Assembly (NCBI RefSeq): GCF_016803395.1
Contig: NZ_JAEVHL010000008.1
Span: forward strand, 23,333 to 87,332
Length of the DNA stretch: 64,000 nucleotides
Origin: Micromonospora tarensis
GTDB taxonomy: Bacteria; Actinomycetota; Actinomycetes; Mycobacteriales; Micromonosporaceae
Direction: 5' to 3'
The notes under the pieces: model-generated
What the model saw: only the letters and a program-made list of their open reading frames with translations
What the model was told of the DNA's origin: nothing
Databases searched by the model: none
Part shown: positions 47,528 through 56,859 of the stretch, in pieces
Layout: every line of letters begins with the position of its first letter
Numbering within the stretch: position 1 is the first letter of the stretch
Position numbers and translations under genes: made by a program

Positions 47528-48151
47528 TCACATAACGGTTGAGTGCGACATTCCGTCCGGGCCGAGGCTCGCCACGAACCGCCGGCAGGCGTCGTACTCC
47601 GGCAGCAGACCCCGCTCGCGGGCCTGCGCCAGGGTCGGCGCCGCGTCGTCGCGGGCGGACAGCAGCGGGACGTCGGCGGGCCACTCGATGCCCAACTCGT
47701 CGTCCAGCGGGTGCACCGCGTGCTCCCCCGTCGGGTTGTAGGTGGCCGAGCAGAGATAGCTCAACGTGGCGTCGTCGGTCAACGCGCAGAACCCGTGTCC
47801 CAGGCCCTCGCTGAGGTAGACGGCCCGTCGGTCGGTGTCGTCCAGCCGGACGCCCTCCCAACGGCCGAAGGTCGGCGAGCCCACCCGCAGGTCCACGATC
47901 ACGTCGAGGACCGCGCCGCGCACACAGGTGACGTACTTGGCCTGCCCGGGCGGGACGTCGGCGAAGTGCACCCCGCGCACCACACCCCGGGCGGAGACCG
48001 ACAGGTTCGCCTGGGCCAGCCGCAACGGATGCCCCACCGCCTCGGCGAGCCTGTCGAAGCGGTACCACTCCATGAACATGCCGCGCGGGTCGCCGTGCTG
48101 CTGGGGGGTGATCTCCCAGGCGCCCTCGATGCTCAACTCCCGGATCTTCAC
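47528..48151 (-). CDS. rmlC: dTDP-4-dehydrorhamnose 3,5-epimerase
   Basis: 207 residues of the RmlC cupin fold: [16 protein letters not shown] holds the catalytic His, [16 protein letters not shown] the Asp-strand, and [13 protein letters not shown] the C-terminal active-site strand. It converts dTDP-4-keto-6-deoxyglucose to the L-lyxo isomer in the dTDP-L-rhamnose pathway. GTG 48151 overlaps the rmlA stop as GTGA. Confidence 0.94.
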   Translation of the reverse strand: MKIRELSIEGAWEITPQQHGDPRGMFMEWYRFDRLAEAVGHPLRLAQANLSVSARGVVRGVHFADVPPGQAKYVTCVRGAVLDVIVDLRVGSPTFGRWEGVRLDDTDRRAVYLSEGLGHGFCALTDDATLSYLCSATYNPTGEHAVHPLDDELGIEWPADVPLLSARDDAAPTLAQARERGLLPEYDACRRFVASLGPDGMSHSTVM

Positions 48152-49032
48152 CAGGCCGCCCCGTCGCCGGTCTCGGTCAGCAGACCGAGCAGGTAGTCGC
48201 CGTAGCCGCTCTTGGTCAGCGGCTCGGCGAGCGCGCGCAGCTGCGCGTCGTCGATCAGGCCGGCCCGCCAGGCGACCTCCTCGACACAGCCGATCTTCAG
48301 ACCCTGCCGCTCCTCGACCACCCTGACGAACTCGGCGGCCTGCATCATCGAGGTGAACGTGCCGGTGTCCAGCCAGGCGGTGCCCCGGTCCAGCACGGTC
48401 ACCGACAGCTCCCCGGTCTCCCGGTACACCTCGTTGACCGCCGTGATCTCCAGCTCGCCGCGGGCGCTCGGGGTGAGCTTGCGGGCGATGTCCACCACCC
48501 GGTTGTCGTAGAAGTACAGGCCGGGCACCGCGTAGCGGGACTTCGGCCGGGCCGGCTTCTCCTCGATCGACAACACCCGACCGTCGGCGTCGAAGTCGAC
48601 CACGCCGTACTCCTGCGGGTTGGCCACCTGGTAGGCGAAGACCCGGCCACCGACCAGGTCACCGTGCTCGGCGAGCTGCCGGCCCAGACCCACACCGTGG
48701 AAGATGTTGTCGCCGAGGACCAGCGCCACCGACTCGGTGCCGATAAAGTCCGCGCCGAGGATGAACGCCTGCGCGATGCCCTCCGGGCGCTCCTGGGCGA
48801 CGTACTCCAGCCGCAGCCCGAACTGGCTGCCGTCGCCGAGCAGCCGACGGAACTGGTCCTGGTCGTCCGGAGTCGTGATCACCAGGATCTCCCGGACCCC
48901 GGACATCACCAGGGTGGAGAGCGGGTAGTAGATCATCGGCTTGTCGAAGACCGGCATCAGCTGCTTCGAGACCGCCCGGGTGATCGGCCAGAGCCGGGAC
49001 CCGGTGCCGCCGGCAAGTAGGATTCCACGCAC
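48148..49032 (-). CDS. rmlA: Glucose-1-phosphate thymidylyltransferase
   Basis: 294 residues. [25 protein letters not shown] is the nucleotidyltransferase signature, followed by [19 protein letters not shown] (metal Asp) and EKPARPKS. First committed step of dTDP-L-rhamnose synthesis. GTG 49032 lies six bases after TAGGCT on the minus strand, so rmlA-rmlC are transcribed as a leaderless pair away from rmlB. Confidence 0.95.
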   Translation of the reverse strand: MRGILLAGGTGSRLWPITRAVSKQLMPVFDKPMIYYPLSTLVMSGVREILVITTPDDQDQFRRLLGDGSQFGLRLEYVAQERPEGIAQAFILGADFIGTESVALVLGDNIFHGVGLGRQLAEHGDLVGGRVFAYQVANPQEYGVVDFDADGRVLSIEEKPARPKSRYAVPGLYFYDNRVVDIARKLTPSARGELEITAVNEVYRETGELSVTVLDRGTAWLDTGTFTSMMQAAEFVRVVEERQGLKIGCVEEVAWRAGLIDDAQLRALAEPLTKSGYGDYLLGLLTETGDGAAW

Positions 49033-49038
49033 CGGGGA

Positions 49039-49044
49039 AGCCTA
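49039..49044 (-). promoter_or_regulatory. -10 box TAGGCT of leaderless rmlA
   Basis: TAGGCT on the minus strand, six bases before GTG 49032. Confidence 0.5.
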
Positions 49045-49092
49045 GCGGCACGTACGCCGGGTCGCGTGCCGGGTGTGACCCCGGCCGTCGCG

Positions 49093-49098
49093 TATACT
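49093..49098 (+). promoter_or_regulatory. -10 box TATACT of leaderless rmlB
   Basis: TATACT, one mismatch to TATAAT, ends nine bases before GTG 49108. With the opposing rmlA box it makes a 75-bp divergent promoter. Confidence 0.6.
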
Positions 49099-49107
49099 TC
49101 CGGACCC

Positions 49108-50109
49108 GTGAGGATCCTCGTCACCGGCGGAGCCGGATTCATCGGGTCGGAGTACGTTCGCCTGCTGCTGGGCAAGCCCCTCGGTAGCGCCGACGGCGTG
49201 CCGCCGCTCGAGCCGGCGGTCGTGACCGTGCTCGACAAGCTGACCTACTCGGGCAACCTGGCCAACCTCGAACCCGTCCGCGACGACCCGCGACTGCGGT
49301 TCGTGCAGGGCGACATCTGCGACCCGGTCGTGGTCGACGAGGTCGTCGCCGGCCACGACGTGATCGTGCACTTCGCCGCCGAGTCGCACGTCGACCGCTC
49401 GATCGCCGGGGCCGCGCCGTTCGTCACCACGAACGTGCTGGGCACCCAGACGCTGCTCGACGCCGCCCTGCGGCACGGCACCGGCCGGTTCGTGCACGTC
49501 TCCACCGACGAGGTGTACGGCTCGATCGACGAGGGCTCCTGGACCGAGACCTGGCCGCTCGCCCCGAACTCGCCCTACTCGGCGTCCAAGGCCGGCTCCG
49601 ACCTGCTCGCCCTGTCGTACCACCGCACCCACGGCATGGACGTGGTGGTCACCCGCTGCTCCAACAACTACGGCCCGTACCAGTTCCCGGAGAAGGTCAT
49701 CCCGCTGTTCGTCAGCAACCTGCTCGACGGCGGCACCGTGCCCCTCTACGGCGACGGCGGCAACATCCGCGACTGGCTGCACGTGCACGACCACTGCCGG
49801 GGCATCGCGCTGGTGCAGCAGAAGGGCCGCGCCGGCGAGGTCTACAACATCGGCGGCGGCACCGAGCTGACCAACAAGGAACTCACCGGACTGCTGCTCG
49901 ACGCCTGCGGCGCCGGCTGGGACCGGGTCGTCCCGGTGACCGACCGCAAGGGCCACGACCGCCGCTACTCCCTCGACATCACCAAGATCAGCGAGGAGCT
50001 CGGCTACACCCCCAGCATCACCCTGGACCGCGGCCTCGCCGACACCGTCCGCTGGTACCGGGACAACCGCAGCTGGTGGGAGCCCCTCAAGTCCACGCCG
50101 ACCGCATGA
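49108..50109 (+). CDS. rmlB: dTDP-glucose 4,6-dehydratase
   Basis: 333 residues. ILVTGGAGFIGSEYV binds NAD; FVHVSTDEVYGSI and SPYSASKAGSD give the Thr/Asp-Glu and YxxxK catalytic residues; RCSNNYGPYQFPEKVIPLF is typical of RmlB. It makes dTDP-4-keto-6-deoxyglucose. The start is GTG 49108; the region further upstream is the promoter. The stop overlaps the rmlD ATG (ATGA). Confidence 0.95.
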   Translation: MRILVTGGAGFIGSEYVRLLLGKPLGSADGVPPLEPAVVTVLDKLTYSGNLANLEPVRDDPRLRFVQGDICDPVVVDEVVAGHDVIVHFAAESHVDRSIAGAAPFVTTNVLGTQTLLDAALRHGTGRFVHVSTDEVYGSIDEGSWTETWPLAPNSPYSASKAGSDLLALSYHRTHGMDVVVTRCSNNYGPYQFPEKVIPLFVSNLLDGGTVPLYGDGGNIRDWLHVHDHCRGIALVQQKGRAGEVYNIGGGTELTNKELTGLLLDACGAGWDRVVPVTDRKGHDRRYSLDITKISEELGYTPSITLDRGLADTVRWYRDNRSWWEPLKSTPTA

Positions 50110-50993
50110 CCCGACTACTCGTCACCGGTGCGGGCGGAATGCTCGGCCGGGACCTGGTCGCCGTGCTGGGACGACGGTCCGACCTCAAGGTGACCGCCGC
50201 CACCCGCGCCGATTTGGACATCACCGACCCCGTCGCGGTGCGAGCCGCGGTCGCCGGGCACGACGTGGTGATCAACGCCGCCGCGTGGACCAACGTCGAC
50301 GGCGCCGAGACCGACGAGGCGGCGGCGACCGCCGTCAACGGCCACGGCGTGGCGAACCTCGCCGCGGCGTGCGCCACCGACGGCACCCGGCTGATCCAGG
50401 TCTCCACCGACTACGTCCTCGCGGGCAACGCCGACACCCCCTACCCGGAGGACGCGCCCACCGCGCCGGTCAACGCCTACGGCCGCGGCAAGCTCGTCGG
50501 CGAACAGGCCGTCGCGCGGCTGCTGCCCGACACCGGGTACGTGGTGCGCACCGCCTGGCTGTACGGCGCGCACGGCCCCAACTTCGTGGCGACCATGCTC
50601 CGGCTGGCCAGCCAGCGCGAACACCTCGACGTGGTCGACGACCAGCACGGCCAGCCCACCTGGTCGCACACGCTCGCCGAGCGGTTGGTGGCGCTCGCCG
50701 ACGCGGCACTGGCCGGACAGGCGGCACCGGGCGTCTACCACGGCACCTGCGCCGGACAGACCACCTGGTACGGACTGGCCCGCGCCGCATTCACACTGGC
50801 CGGGCTGGACCCGGACCGGATCCGACCCACCACCAGTGACCGGTATCCACGTCCGGCCCCCCGACCTGCGTACAGTGTGCTAGGGCACAGCCGCTGGGCA
50901 GCCGTGGGTCTGCCGCCGCTGCCGGACTGGCACACCGCCCTGGTTGACGCGTTCCACTCCCCCGCTCCACCCGCCCCGTGGAAGGTCGCATGA
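50106..50993 (+). CDS. rmlD: dTDP-4-dehydrorhamnose reductase
   Basis: 295 residues: LLVTGAGGMLGRDLV binds NADPH, VSTDYVL and NAYGRGKLVGE provide the SDR catalytic Thr and YxxxK. Last step to dTDP-L-rhamnose. Overlaps rmlB and the DUF2304 gene by ATGA at both ends, so expression is tightly coupled. Confidence 0.94.
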   Translation: MTRLLVTGAGGMLGRDLVAVLGRRSDLKVTAATRADLDITDPVAVRAAVAGHDVVINAAAWTNVDGAETDEAAATAVNGHGVANLAAACATDGTRLIQVSTDYVLAGNADTPYPEDAPTAPVNAYGRGKLVGEQAVARLLPDTGYVVRTAWLYGAHGPNFVATMLRLASQREHLDVVDDQHGQPTWSHTLAERLVALADAALAGQAAPGVYHGTCAGQTTWYGLARAAFTLAGLDPDRIRPTTSDRYPRPAPRPAYSVLGHSRWAAVGLPPLPDWHTALVDAFHSPAPPAPWKVA

Positions 50994-51361
50994 AGCTCAC
51001 CCTCGTCACCGGCCTGACCGGCCTGCTGCTCCTCGGCACCATCGTCGAGCTGCTGCGCCGCCGTCAGCTGCGCGAGAAGTACGGCATGCTCTGGCTCGCC
51101 GTTCTGGTCGTCGTGATCCCGCTGTCCCTGTTCCCCCGGCTGCTCGACAGCGTCGCCGGGCTCCTCGGCGTCGCCTCCGGCGTCAGCCTGGTGCTCTTCC
51201 TCGGCATCGTCTTCCTGCTGCTGGTGTGCGTGCACCTGAGCTGGGAGGTCAGCGCACTGGAAGAGGAGACCCGCACCCTGGCCGAAGATTTCGCCCTGCT
51301 CCGCGCACAGATCGACGCGGACCGGGCGGCCCGAGACGAACTGGTGTCCAGCGATGGTTAA
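50990..51361 (+). CDS. DUF2304 small membrane protein
   Basis: 123 residues with three hydrophobic helices (LVTGLTGLLLLGTIVELL, LWLAVLVVVIPLSLF, SLVLFLGIVFLLLVCVHLSW) and a basic/acidic tail. Members of DUF2304 sit beside polyprenyl-phosphate sugar transferases, where they probably assist or retain the enzyme at the membrane; that role is inferred. ATG 50990 overlaps rmlD, and its TAA lies inside the next gene (8-bp overlap). Confidence 0.85.
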   Translation: MKLTLVTGLTGLLLLGTIVELLRRRQLREKYGMLWLAVLVVVIPLSLFPRLLDSVAGLLGVASGVSLVLFLGIVFLLLVCVHLSWEVSALEEETRTLAEDFALLRAQIDADRAARDELVSSDG

Positions 51362-52055
51362 CGGCAAGCGCACCTTGATCATCATCCCGGCCCTCAACGA
51401 GTCGGGTTCCATCGCCGACGTCGTCGGCGAGGTCCGCGGTGAACTGCCCGGCGTCGACGTCCTCGTCGTCGACGACGGCTCCACCGACCACACCGCCGCC
51501 GTGGCCCTGGCCGCCGGCGCCCGCGTCGCGAAACTGCCGTACAACCTCGGCGTCGGCGGTGCCATGCGCCTCGGCTACCGCTACGCACGCGACAACGACT
51601 ACGACGTCGCCATCCAGATCGACGCGGACGGCCAGCACGACCCCCGGTACGTGCCGAAGCTGGTCGACCTGCTCGACGACAACGACCTGGTCATCGGCGC
51701 CCGGTTCGCCGGTGAGGGCGACTACAACGTGCGCGGCCCCCGCCGCTGGGCGATGGTCATGCTCTCCGGCGTGCTGTCCCGGGTCGCCCACACCAAGCTC
51801 ACCGACACCACCTCCGGCTTCCGGGCCGCCAACCGGCGGGTCATCGAGATGTTCGCCGGCTGGTACCCGGCCGAGTACCTCGGCGACACGGTGGAGACCC
51901 TGGTGCACACCGCCCGACGCGGATACCGCATCAAGCAGGTGCCGGTCGCCATGCGCAAGCGGATGGCCGGCACGCCCAGCCACTCCCCCGCCCGAGCGAT
52001 GATCTACCTCGGTCGGGCGTTCGCCGTCCTCACGCTGGCGCTCATTCGCCGGTGA
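51354..52055 (+). CDS. GT2 glycosyltransferase, dolichyl/polyprenyl-phosphate sugar transferase type
   Basis: 233 residues, no C-terminal membrane domain. LIIIPALNESGSIADVV starts the GT-A fold; VVDDGSTDHT and IQIDADGQHDP are the nucleotide-sugar and metal-binding DxD motifs; DTTSGFRAANRRVI matches the DPM-synthase group. It likely loads a sugar onto polyprenyl phosphate with the DUF2304 partner. Its stop overlaps the flippase start as GTGA. Confidence 0.9.
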   Translation: MVNGKRTLIIIPALNESGSIADVVGEVRGELPGVDVLVVDDGSTDHTAAVALAAGARVAKLPYNLGVGGAMRLGYRYARDNDYDVAIQIDADGQHDPRYVPKLVDLLDDNDLVIGARFAGEGDYNVRGPRRWAMVMLSGVLSRVAHTKLTDTTSGFRAANRRVIEMFAGWYPAEYLGDTVETLVHTARRGYRIKQVPVAMRKRMAGTPSHSPARAMIYLGRAFAVLTLALIRR

Positions 52056-53361
52056 TCCGTCGTCTCCTGCGCCTGATCCCGCCCGGCACCATCGCTGTTG
52101 GTGCCGGGCTGGGTCTACTCGGCCTCGCCTCCTATGTCCACCTCGCCGTCGCCGGCCACAGCCTCACCGAAGCCGACTACTCGTCCCTGTCGGTGCTCTG
52201 GTCGATCGTCTTCACCCTCGGCATCGGCGTGTTCATGCCCGTCGAGCAGGAGGTGGCCCGGGTCGTCGCCGCCCGGCACAGCCAGGGGCTGCCCCCCGGG
52301 CCGGTGCTCGCCCGCGGCGTCACCGTCGCCGCCGTGATGCTCGCCGTGCTGGTGCTGGCCGTCACCGTCGGCCGACGGCCGCTCGCCGACAACCTCTTCC
52401 ACGGCGACACCACCATGGTCACCGTGCTGGTCGGCGCGCTCGCCGCGATGGCCGTCGCCTACGCCACCCGCGGCGTCCTCTCCGGCCTGCAGCTGTTCCC
52501 CTGGTACGGCACCCAACTCGGCATCGACGGCGGACTGCGCATCATCATGGTCGCCCTGCTCGGGCTGGCCGGGGTGACCTCTCCCATCTGGTACGGCCTG
52601 GTGCTCGTCGCCGCCCCGCTGGTCAGCGTCCTGCTCACCCTGCCGCCGGTGCTCGGCGCCATCGGCAGCGGCCCACCGGTGCCCTGGGCCACCCTGCTGC
52701 GCGGCCTCGGCCTGCTCACCGCCTCCAGCCTGCTCTCCCAGGTCGTGGTCAACATCGGCGTGATCAACCTGCAACTGCTCGCTCCCACCGAGACCGCCGC
52801 CGCCGGCGCCCTGCTCTCCGCGCTCGTGCTGGTCCGCATCCCGCTTTTCGTCTTCGGCTCGATGCAGGCGTCCCTGCTGCCCGGGCTGGCCACCACCGCC
52901 ACCACCGGCGACCAGGCCGGCTTCCACAGCCTGCTGCGCCGCGCTCTCGGCATCGTCACCGCCCTCGGCCTCACCGGGGCCGTCGGCGCCGTACTGATCG
53001 GCCCGTGGCTGGTCCGCACCCTCTTCGACGCCCCCGGCGTCCTCGGCCACGGCGACTTCGCCTGGCTGGCCGCCGCCACCCTCGCCTACCTGTGGGCATG
53101 GTGCTCGGCCAGGCCCTGCTCGCCCTCGACCGGCACCGCGCCCAGGCCCTCGCCTGGACCGTCGGCGTCGCCGCACTGGTCGCCGTCACACTGCTGCCGG
53201 CCCCGGTCACCCTCCGGGTCGAACTGGCCTACGCCATCGGCTCCGTGGTCGTCGCCGGCACCATGGCGGTGCTGCTGCGCGGTGGCTTCCGCCGACCCAC
53301 CACCCCCAGCCGGCCCCTCGCCGACGCCGTCACCCCCGCCGTATCCGGAGGCATCCGATGA
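52052..53361 (+). pseudogene. Polysaccharide flippase (MOP superfamily, Wzx-like), frameshifted near 53092
   Basis: A 12-14 helix membrane protein beginning MIRRLLRLIPPGTIAVG, with the MOP-like first repeat EADYSSLSVLWSIVFTLGIG. The open frame leaves the family sequence after AAATLAYL; CTGTGGGCATGG should be CTGGTGGGCATGG, giving VGMVLGQALLALDRHRAQ and TGA 53361, 437 codons in total. That TGA overlaps the next gene's ATG as expected (ATGA). It would flip lipid-linked rhamnose-containing glycan across the membrane. As read the frame runs on to 54670 with non-family sequence. Confidence 0.85.
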
Positions 53362-54386
53362 CCCGCCCACAGGTGACCGCCGTGATGCTCGCCTACGGCG
53401 CCGAGCCGTACCTGGTCGACGCCGCCCGGGCCGTGCTGGCCAGCACCGACATCGACATCGACCTGGTCGTCGTCGACAACGGCTGCACCGGCGACGGCAT
53501 CGACATCGTCAAGGGCTTCCCCCAGGTCCGGGTGATCCGCCCGGAGGAGAACACCGGCTACTCCGGGGGCTGCCGCGTCGGCGCCGCCGAGGCCACCGGG
53601 GACTGGCTCGCCTTCGTCAACTCCGACGCCATCGTCGCCCCGGACGCCCTCGCCAAGACGGTTGCCGTCGCCGCCGAACCGGGCGTGGGCGCCGCGATGG
53701 CCTCGATCCGCCTCGCCGACACCCCCGAGCTGATCAACACCTCCGGCAACCCCCTGCACTTCACCGGGCTGTCCTGGGCCGGTGGCAACGGCGAACCGGC
53801 CACCGCGCACGCCGTGCGCACCAGCGTGCCGTCGCTCAGCGGCTGCTGCTTCGTGATCAGCCGGCACCGGTGGCAGGAACTCGACGGCTTCGCCGCCGAG
53901 TACTTCGCCTACCACGAGGACACCGAACTCAGCCTGCGGCTCTGGCAGCGCGGCCTGCGCCTGGAGTACGTCCCCGACGCCGTCGTGCGCCACCACTACG
54001 AGTTCTCCCGCAACGACCTGAAGCTCTACCTGGTGGAACGCAACCGGCTGGTCACGCTGCTCACCGCGTACCAGACCCGGACCCTTGTGGTGCTCGCACC
54101 GATGCTGCTGCTCACCGAGGCCGCCATGCTCGCCGCCGCGCTCGCCGGCGGCTGGACCAAGCAGAAGACCCGCGGCTGGGGCTGGCTGTGGCGCAACCGG
54201 TCCTGGGTCGCCGCCCGCCGCCGTCAACTCCAGACCGAACGTACCGTGCCCGACGGGGTGGTCGCCGAGCTGATGACGGCCCGGGTCGCCCCCTCGAACG
54301 TCGACTCGCCACCCGGCATGGGTGTCTTCAACGCGGTCGCCGCCGGCTACTGGGCCCTCGCCCGGCCGCTGCTGCCGCGCCGCTGA
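53358..54386 (+). CDS. GT2 glycosyltransferase, rhamnosyltransferase-like
   Basis: 342 residues. VTAVMLAYGAEPYLVDAARAVL, VVVDNGCTGDG, ENTGYSGGCRVGA and AFVNSDAIVAPDAL follow the GT2 rhamnosyl/galactofuranosyl pattern (WbbL-like); LVTLLTAYQTRTLVVLAPMLLLTEAAML is a C-terminal membrane-associated stretch. Probably transfers rhamnose from dTDP-rhamnose to a lipid-linked acceptor. ATG 53358 overlaps the flippase stop; last gene of the rml operon. Confidence 0.9.
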   Translation: MTRPQVTAVMLAYGAEPYLVDAARAVLASTDIDIDLVVVDNGCTGDGIDIVKGFPQVRVIRPEENTGYSGGCRVGAAEATGDWLAFVNSDAIVAPDALAKTVAVAAEPGVGAAMASIRLADTPELINTSGNPLHFTGLSWAGGNGEPATAHAVRTSVPSLSGCCFVISRHRWQELDGFAAEYFAYHEDTELSLRLWQRGLRLEYVPDAVVRHHYEFSRNDLKLYLVERNRLVTLLTAYQTRTLVVLAPMLLLTEAAMLAAALAGGWTKQKTRGWGWLWRNRSWVAARRRQLQTERTVPDGVVAELMTARVAPSNVDSPPGMGVFNAVAAGYWALARPLLPRR

Positions 54387-54457
54387 CCCAGCCGGCGCGC
54401 CCTGGTCCGGACACCGCGCCACTGCCCGCCCGGACAGCGCCGCTGACCCAGCCAGAC

Positions 54458-54498
54458 GAAAGCGCCGGGGCCCGCATCACGCGGACCCCGGCGCTTTC
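54458..54498. terminator. Strong bidirectional hairpin between the rhamnosyltransferase gene and prcA
   Basis: GAAAGCGCCGGGG (54458-54470) pairs perfectly with 54486-54498, and CCGC/GCGG continue the stem after one mismatch. The outer A and T runs give a U-tract on both strands, serving both converging operons. Confidence 0.88.
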
Positions 54499-54509
54499 TC
54501 GTCACCCGA

Positions 54510-55330
54510 TCAGCTGTCGGCCTGCCCCGGTCGATCCTCCAGATCAGCGGAGCCCGCCGAACTGGTCGGCTTACCCGACTCCCCGGTCGGCACGCTCGGC
54601 GTGTCCGGCAGGTCGCTCGCCGGCGGCGCCTCCTTGCCGTCCAGCAGCGCGGTCAGCGCGGCCCCGGTGATCCGCCGGAAGGTCCGGCCGACCCGCTGCC
54701 GGTCCAGCACCGCCACCTCAAGCTGGTTCGCGGCGATCGCCCGGGCGGCACCGCCCTCCCCGCCGACGCTGCCCAGCGCCTGCACCGCGACCTTGACCGC
54801 CTCCCCGAGCGACATGTCCGCCCGGTGGTTGGACTTCAGCACACCGGTGATGGCCTCGGCCTGACCGCCCATCGCCATCCGCCCCGGCTCGTCGTTGACC
54901 GAGCGTCGTAGGTGAGCCGGTACAACTCGTCGTCAGCGGGCGTGGCCCCGACCTCCGCCACGCAGATCTCCACCTCGAACGGCTTCGACTGCTCGGTGAA
55001 GATCGCGCCGAGGGTCTGCGCGAACGCGTTGGCCAGGGCCCGCCCGGTGACATCACGACGGTCGTAGCTCAACCCGTTGAGGTCGGCCATCCGCACGCCG
55101 GCCCGACGGAGGTTCTCGAACTCGTTGTAACGGCCGACCGCGGCGAAGCCGATCCGGTCGTAGATCTCACTGACCTTGTGCAGGGCGCTGGAGAGGTTCT
55201 CCGCGACGAAGAGCACCCCGCCGGAGTAGCTCAGGACCACCGCGCTGCGCCCCCGGGCGATGCCCTTGCGGGCCAGCTCGGAACGGTCGCGCATGATCTG
55301 TTCGGGCGAGGCGTAGAACTGCATGGCCAC
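54510..55330 (-). pseudogene. prcA: Proteasome alpha subunit PrcA, frameshifted near 54902
   Basis: GTG 55330 (GGAGAA upstream) begins [23 protein letters not shown], the gate-forming N-terminus of actinobacterial alpha subunits. The frame fails after LYRLTYD: GACGCTCGGTCAACG should read GACGGCTCGGTCAACG, giving [23 protein letters not shown] and TGA 54510; 274 codons with the base added. As read, two unconnected pieces result. It forms the outer rings of the 20S core, which Mpa docks on. An intact alpha subunit is expected beside intact prcB, so a sequence error is likelier than real loss. Confidence 0.93.
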
Positions 55331-55394
55331 GGCGGCGGTTCTCCTTACGGCGCTGTGCTGACGACTGCTGGCTGGTGGGGGTGGTGGGCGCGGC

Positions 55395-56234
55395 TCAACC
55401 GCCCGGGTTCTCCATCCGCCCGGAGACCACGCCCTCGGCGATCGTCGCCGTCTCGGCGTCGGTGAGCCGGTAGGTGCCCTCGGCGGTAGCGGTCATCACC
55501 ACCGGGTAGATCCGCCGGGTGAGGTCCGGCCCGCCGGTCGCGGTGTCGTCGTCGGCCGCGTCGTAGAGCGCCTCGACCGCGAGCCGGGTCGCGTCGGCCA
55601 CCGACAGGCCGGCCCGGAACCGCTTCTTCAGGGCGGACTTGGCGAACAGCGACCCGGACCCGATCGCGTCGTAGCCGGTCTCCTCGTAGGGGCCACCGGT
55701 CACGTCGAAGCTGAAGATCCGACCGGCCCGCGCCGGGTCGGCGGCGGCCAGGTCGAAACCGGCGAAGAGCGGCACGACGGCGAGCCCCTGCATGGCCGCG
55801 CCCAGGTTGCCCCGGATCATCGAGGCCAGCCGGTTGGCCTTGCCGTCCAGCGAGAGCATCGCGCCCTCGATCTTCTCGTAGTGCTCCAGCTCCACCTGGA
55901 ACAGTCGCATCAGCTCGATCCCGATGCCCGCGGTGCCCGCGATGCCGACGAGCGAGTACGCGTCGGCCGGGTGGACCTTCTCGATGTCGCGCTGCGCGAT
56001 CAGGTTGCCCATGGTCGCCCGCCGGTCGCCGGCCATCACCACACCCTCGGCGGCCGCGATGGCCACGATGGTGGTCGCGTGCGGCGCCAGGTCGGCGGCC
56101 ATGCCCGGCGGCAGCGCTCGCCGACCGGGCAGCATCTCGGGGGCCACCCGACTCAGGAACGTCGTGAAGGAGGACGTCCCCGCGTTGGTGAACACATCTG
56201 GTAGACGCCCGGATGGATCAAAGCCCGCTGCCAC
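55395..56234 (-). CDS. prcB: Proteasome beta subunit PrcB
   Basis: 279 residues. A propeptide of about 53 residues ends PHA and the mature chain starts with the nucleophile Thr54 ([17 protein letters not shown]), followed by [12 protein letters not shown] and later [15 protein letters not shown]. It supplies the proteolytic sites of the 20S core. GTG 56234 has GAGGAAC upstream. Its first 82 bases overlap the 3' end of the HNH gene in another frame. prcA follows after 64 bases. Confidence 0.97.
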   Translation of the reverse strand: MAAGFDPSGRLPDVFTNAGTSSFTTFLSRVAPEMLPGRRALPPGMAADLAPHATTIVAIAAAEGVVMAGDRRATMGNLIAQRDIEKVHPADAYSLVGIAGTAGIGIELMRLFQVELEHYEKIEGAMLSLDGKANRLASMIRGNLGAAMQGLAVVPLFAGFDLAAADPARAGRIFSFDVTGGPYEETGYDAIGSGSLFAKSALKKRFRAGLSVADATRLAVEALYDAADDDTATGGPDLTRRIYPVVMTATAEGTYRLTDAETATIAEGVVSGRMENPGG

Positions 56235-56839
56235 GTGGTTCCTCTCAGGTACGTGATCGCCCTGGCCAGCCTCGTGGGACTGTCACGGAACTGGCCAAGA
56301 CCACCGTTGCAGTTGAAGCAGAGTATCCCGCGCACCCATCCGGTGCGATGATCGTGGTCCAGATGTTGCGGATCAAGGCCGCCGCAGATCGCACAGACCC
56401 CGCCCTGCTCGGCCAGGAGCTCCTGAAACTCCTTCTCCCCCACGCCGTAGCGCTGCCGCAGGTGGTACTCGCGGTTGCCGCCGTACAGCCGGTCCTTCGT
56501 CTCTCTGGTCTTGGCGTTGTGGCAGGGCTTGCAATAGGTCGCGTAACCGGAGGCATCCGCACGGTTGCGGGGGAAGGCTTCGAACGGCTTGACCGCATCG
56601 CAAGCCGGACAGAATCTGTGTCCCTCCGGCACAACTCGGCCAGGGCGCACCTCACGGTCGAACCTTGCCTTCACTCGACGCGCGTAGCTTGCCTTGGACC
56701 GCTCGTTGAAGCAGGGCTTGCAATAGCTGCCCCGCCCATCCGGCCGCTTCGAATTCGCACAGAACTGATCGAGCGGCCGCCATTCGCCGCAATCTCGGCA
56801 GCGACGGAGCCCGTCGCGATCGTCATTGACCCGAGCCAT
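56153..56839 (-). CDS. HNH/recombination endonuclease VII-like protein in the proteasome operon
   Basis: 228 residues. Two zinc-ribbon-like segments ([13 protein letters not shown]...YCKPC and [13 protein letters not shown]...YCKPC) precede an endonuclease VII HNH core: [15 protein letters not shown] and [17 protein letters not shown]. The HDH catalytic centre and four CxxC zinc cysteines are all present, so nuclease activity is plausible. ATG 56839 lies nine bases after a TAGGGT box and 20 bases after pup, while the last 27 codons run into prcB. Function within a proteasome operon is unknown; the zinc-ribbon part could be the selected feature. Confidence 0.85.
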   Translation of the reverse strand: MARVNDDRDGLRRCRDCGEWRPLDQFCANSKRPDGRGSYCKPCFNERSKASYARRVKARFDREVRPGRVVPEGHRFCPACDAVKPFEAFPRNRADASGYATYCKPCHNAKTRETKDRLYGGNREYHLRQRYGVGEKEFQELLAEQGGVCAICGGLDPQHLDHDHRTGWVRGILCFNCNGGLGQFRDSPTRLARAITYLRGTTWQRALIHPGVYQMCSPTRGRPPSRRS

Positions 56840-56848
56840 GTCCGAATT

Positions 56849-56854
56849 ACCCTA
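56849..56854 (-). promoter_or_regulatory. Candidate -10 box TAGGGT between pup and the HNH gene
   Basis: TAGGGT on the minus strand, nine bases before ATG 56839, would give a near-leaderless internal transcript for HNH-prcB-prcA. Confidence 0.35.
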
Positions 56855-56859
56855 TATGT

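Noticed and set aside
54377..54453. 17-bp direct repeat GCGCCGCTGACCCAGCC, copies 60 bp apart
   Set aside because: Short, next to a stop codon and without further similarity between copies; probably a small local duplication with no clear role.
52052..54670. An 872-residue membrane protein
   Set aside because: Only the first part is flippase; the rest is the downstream rhamnosyltransferase gene in a wrong frame after a one-base deletion.
54510..55330. A genuinely split or inactivated proteasome alpha subunit as a biological novelty
   Set aside because: The break is a single missing G in one codon, like the others in the window, and all partner genes are intact; a sequence error explains it better.
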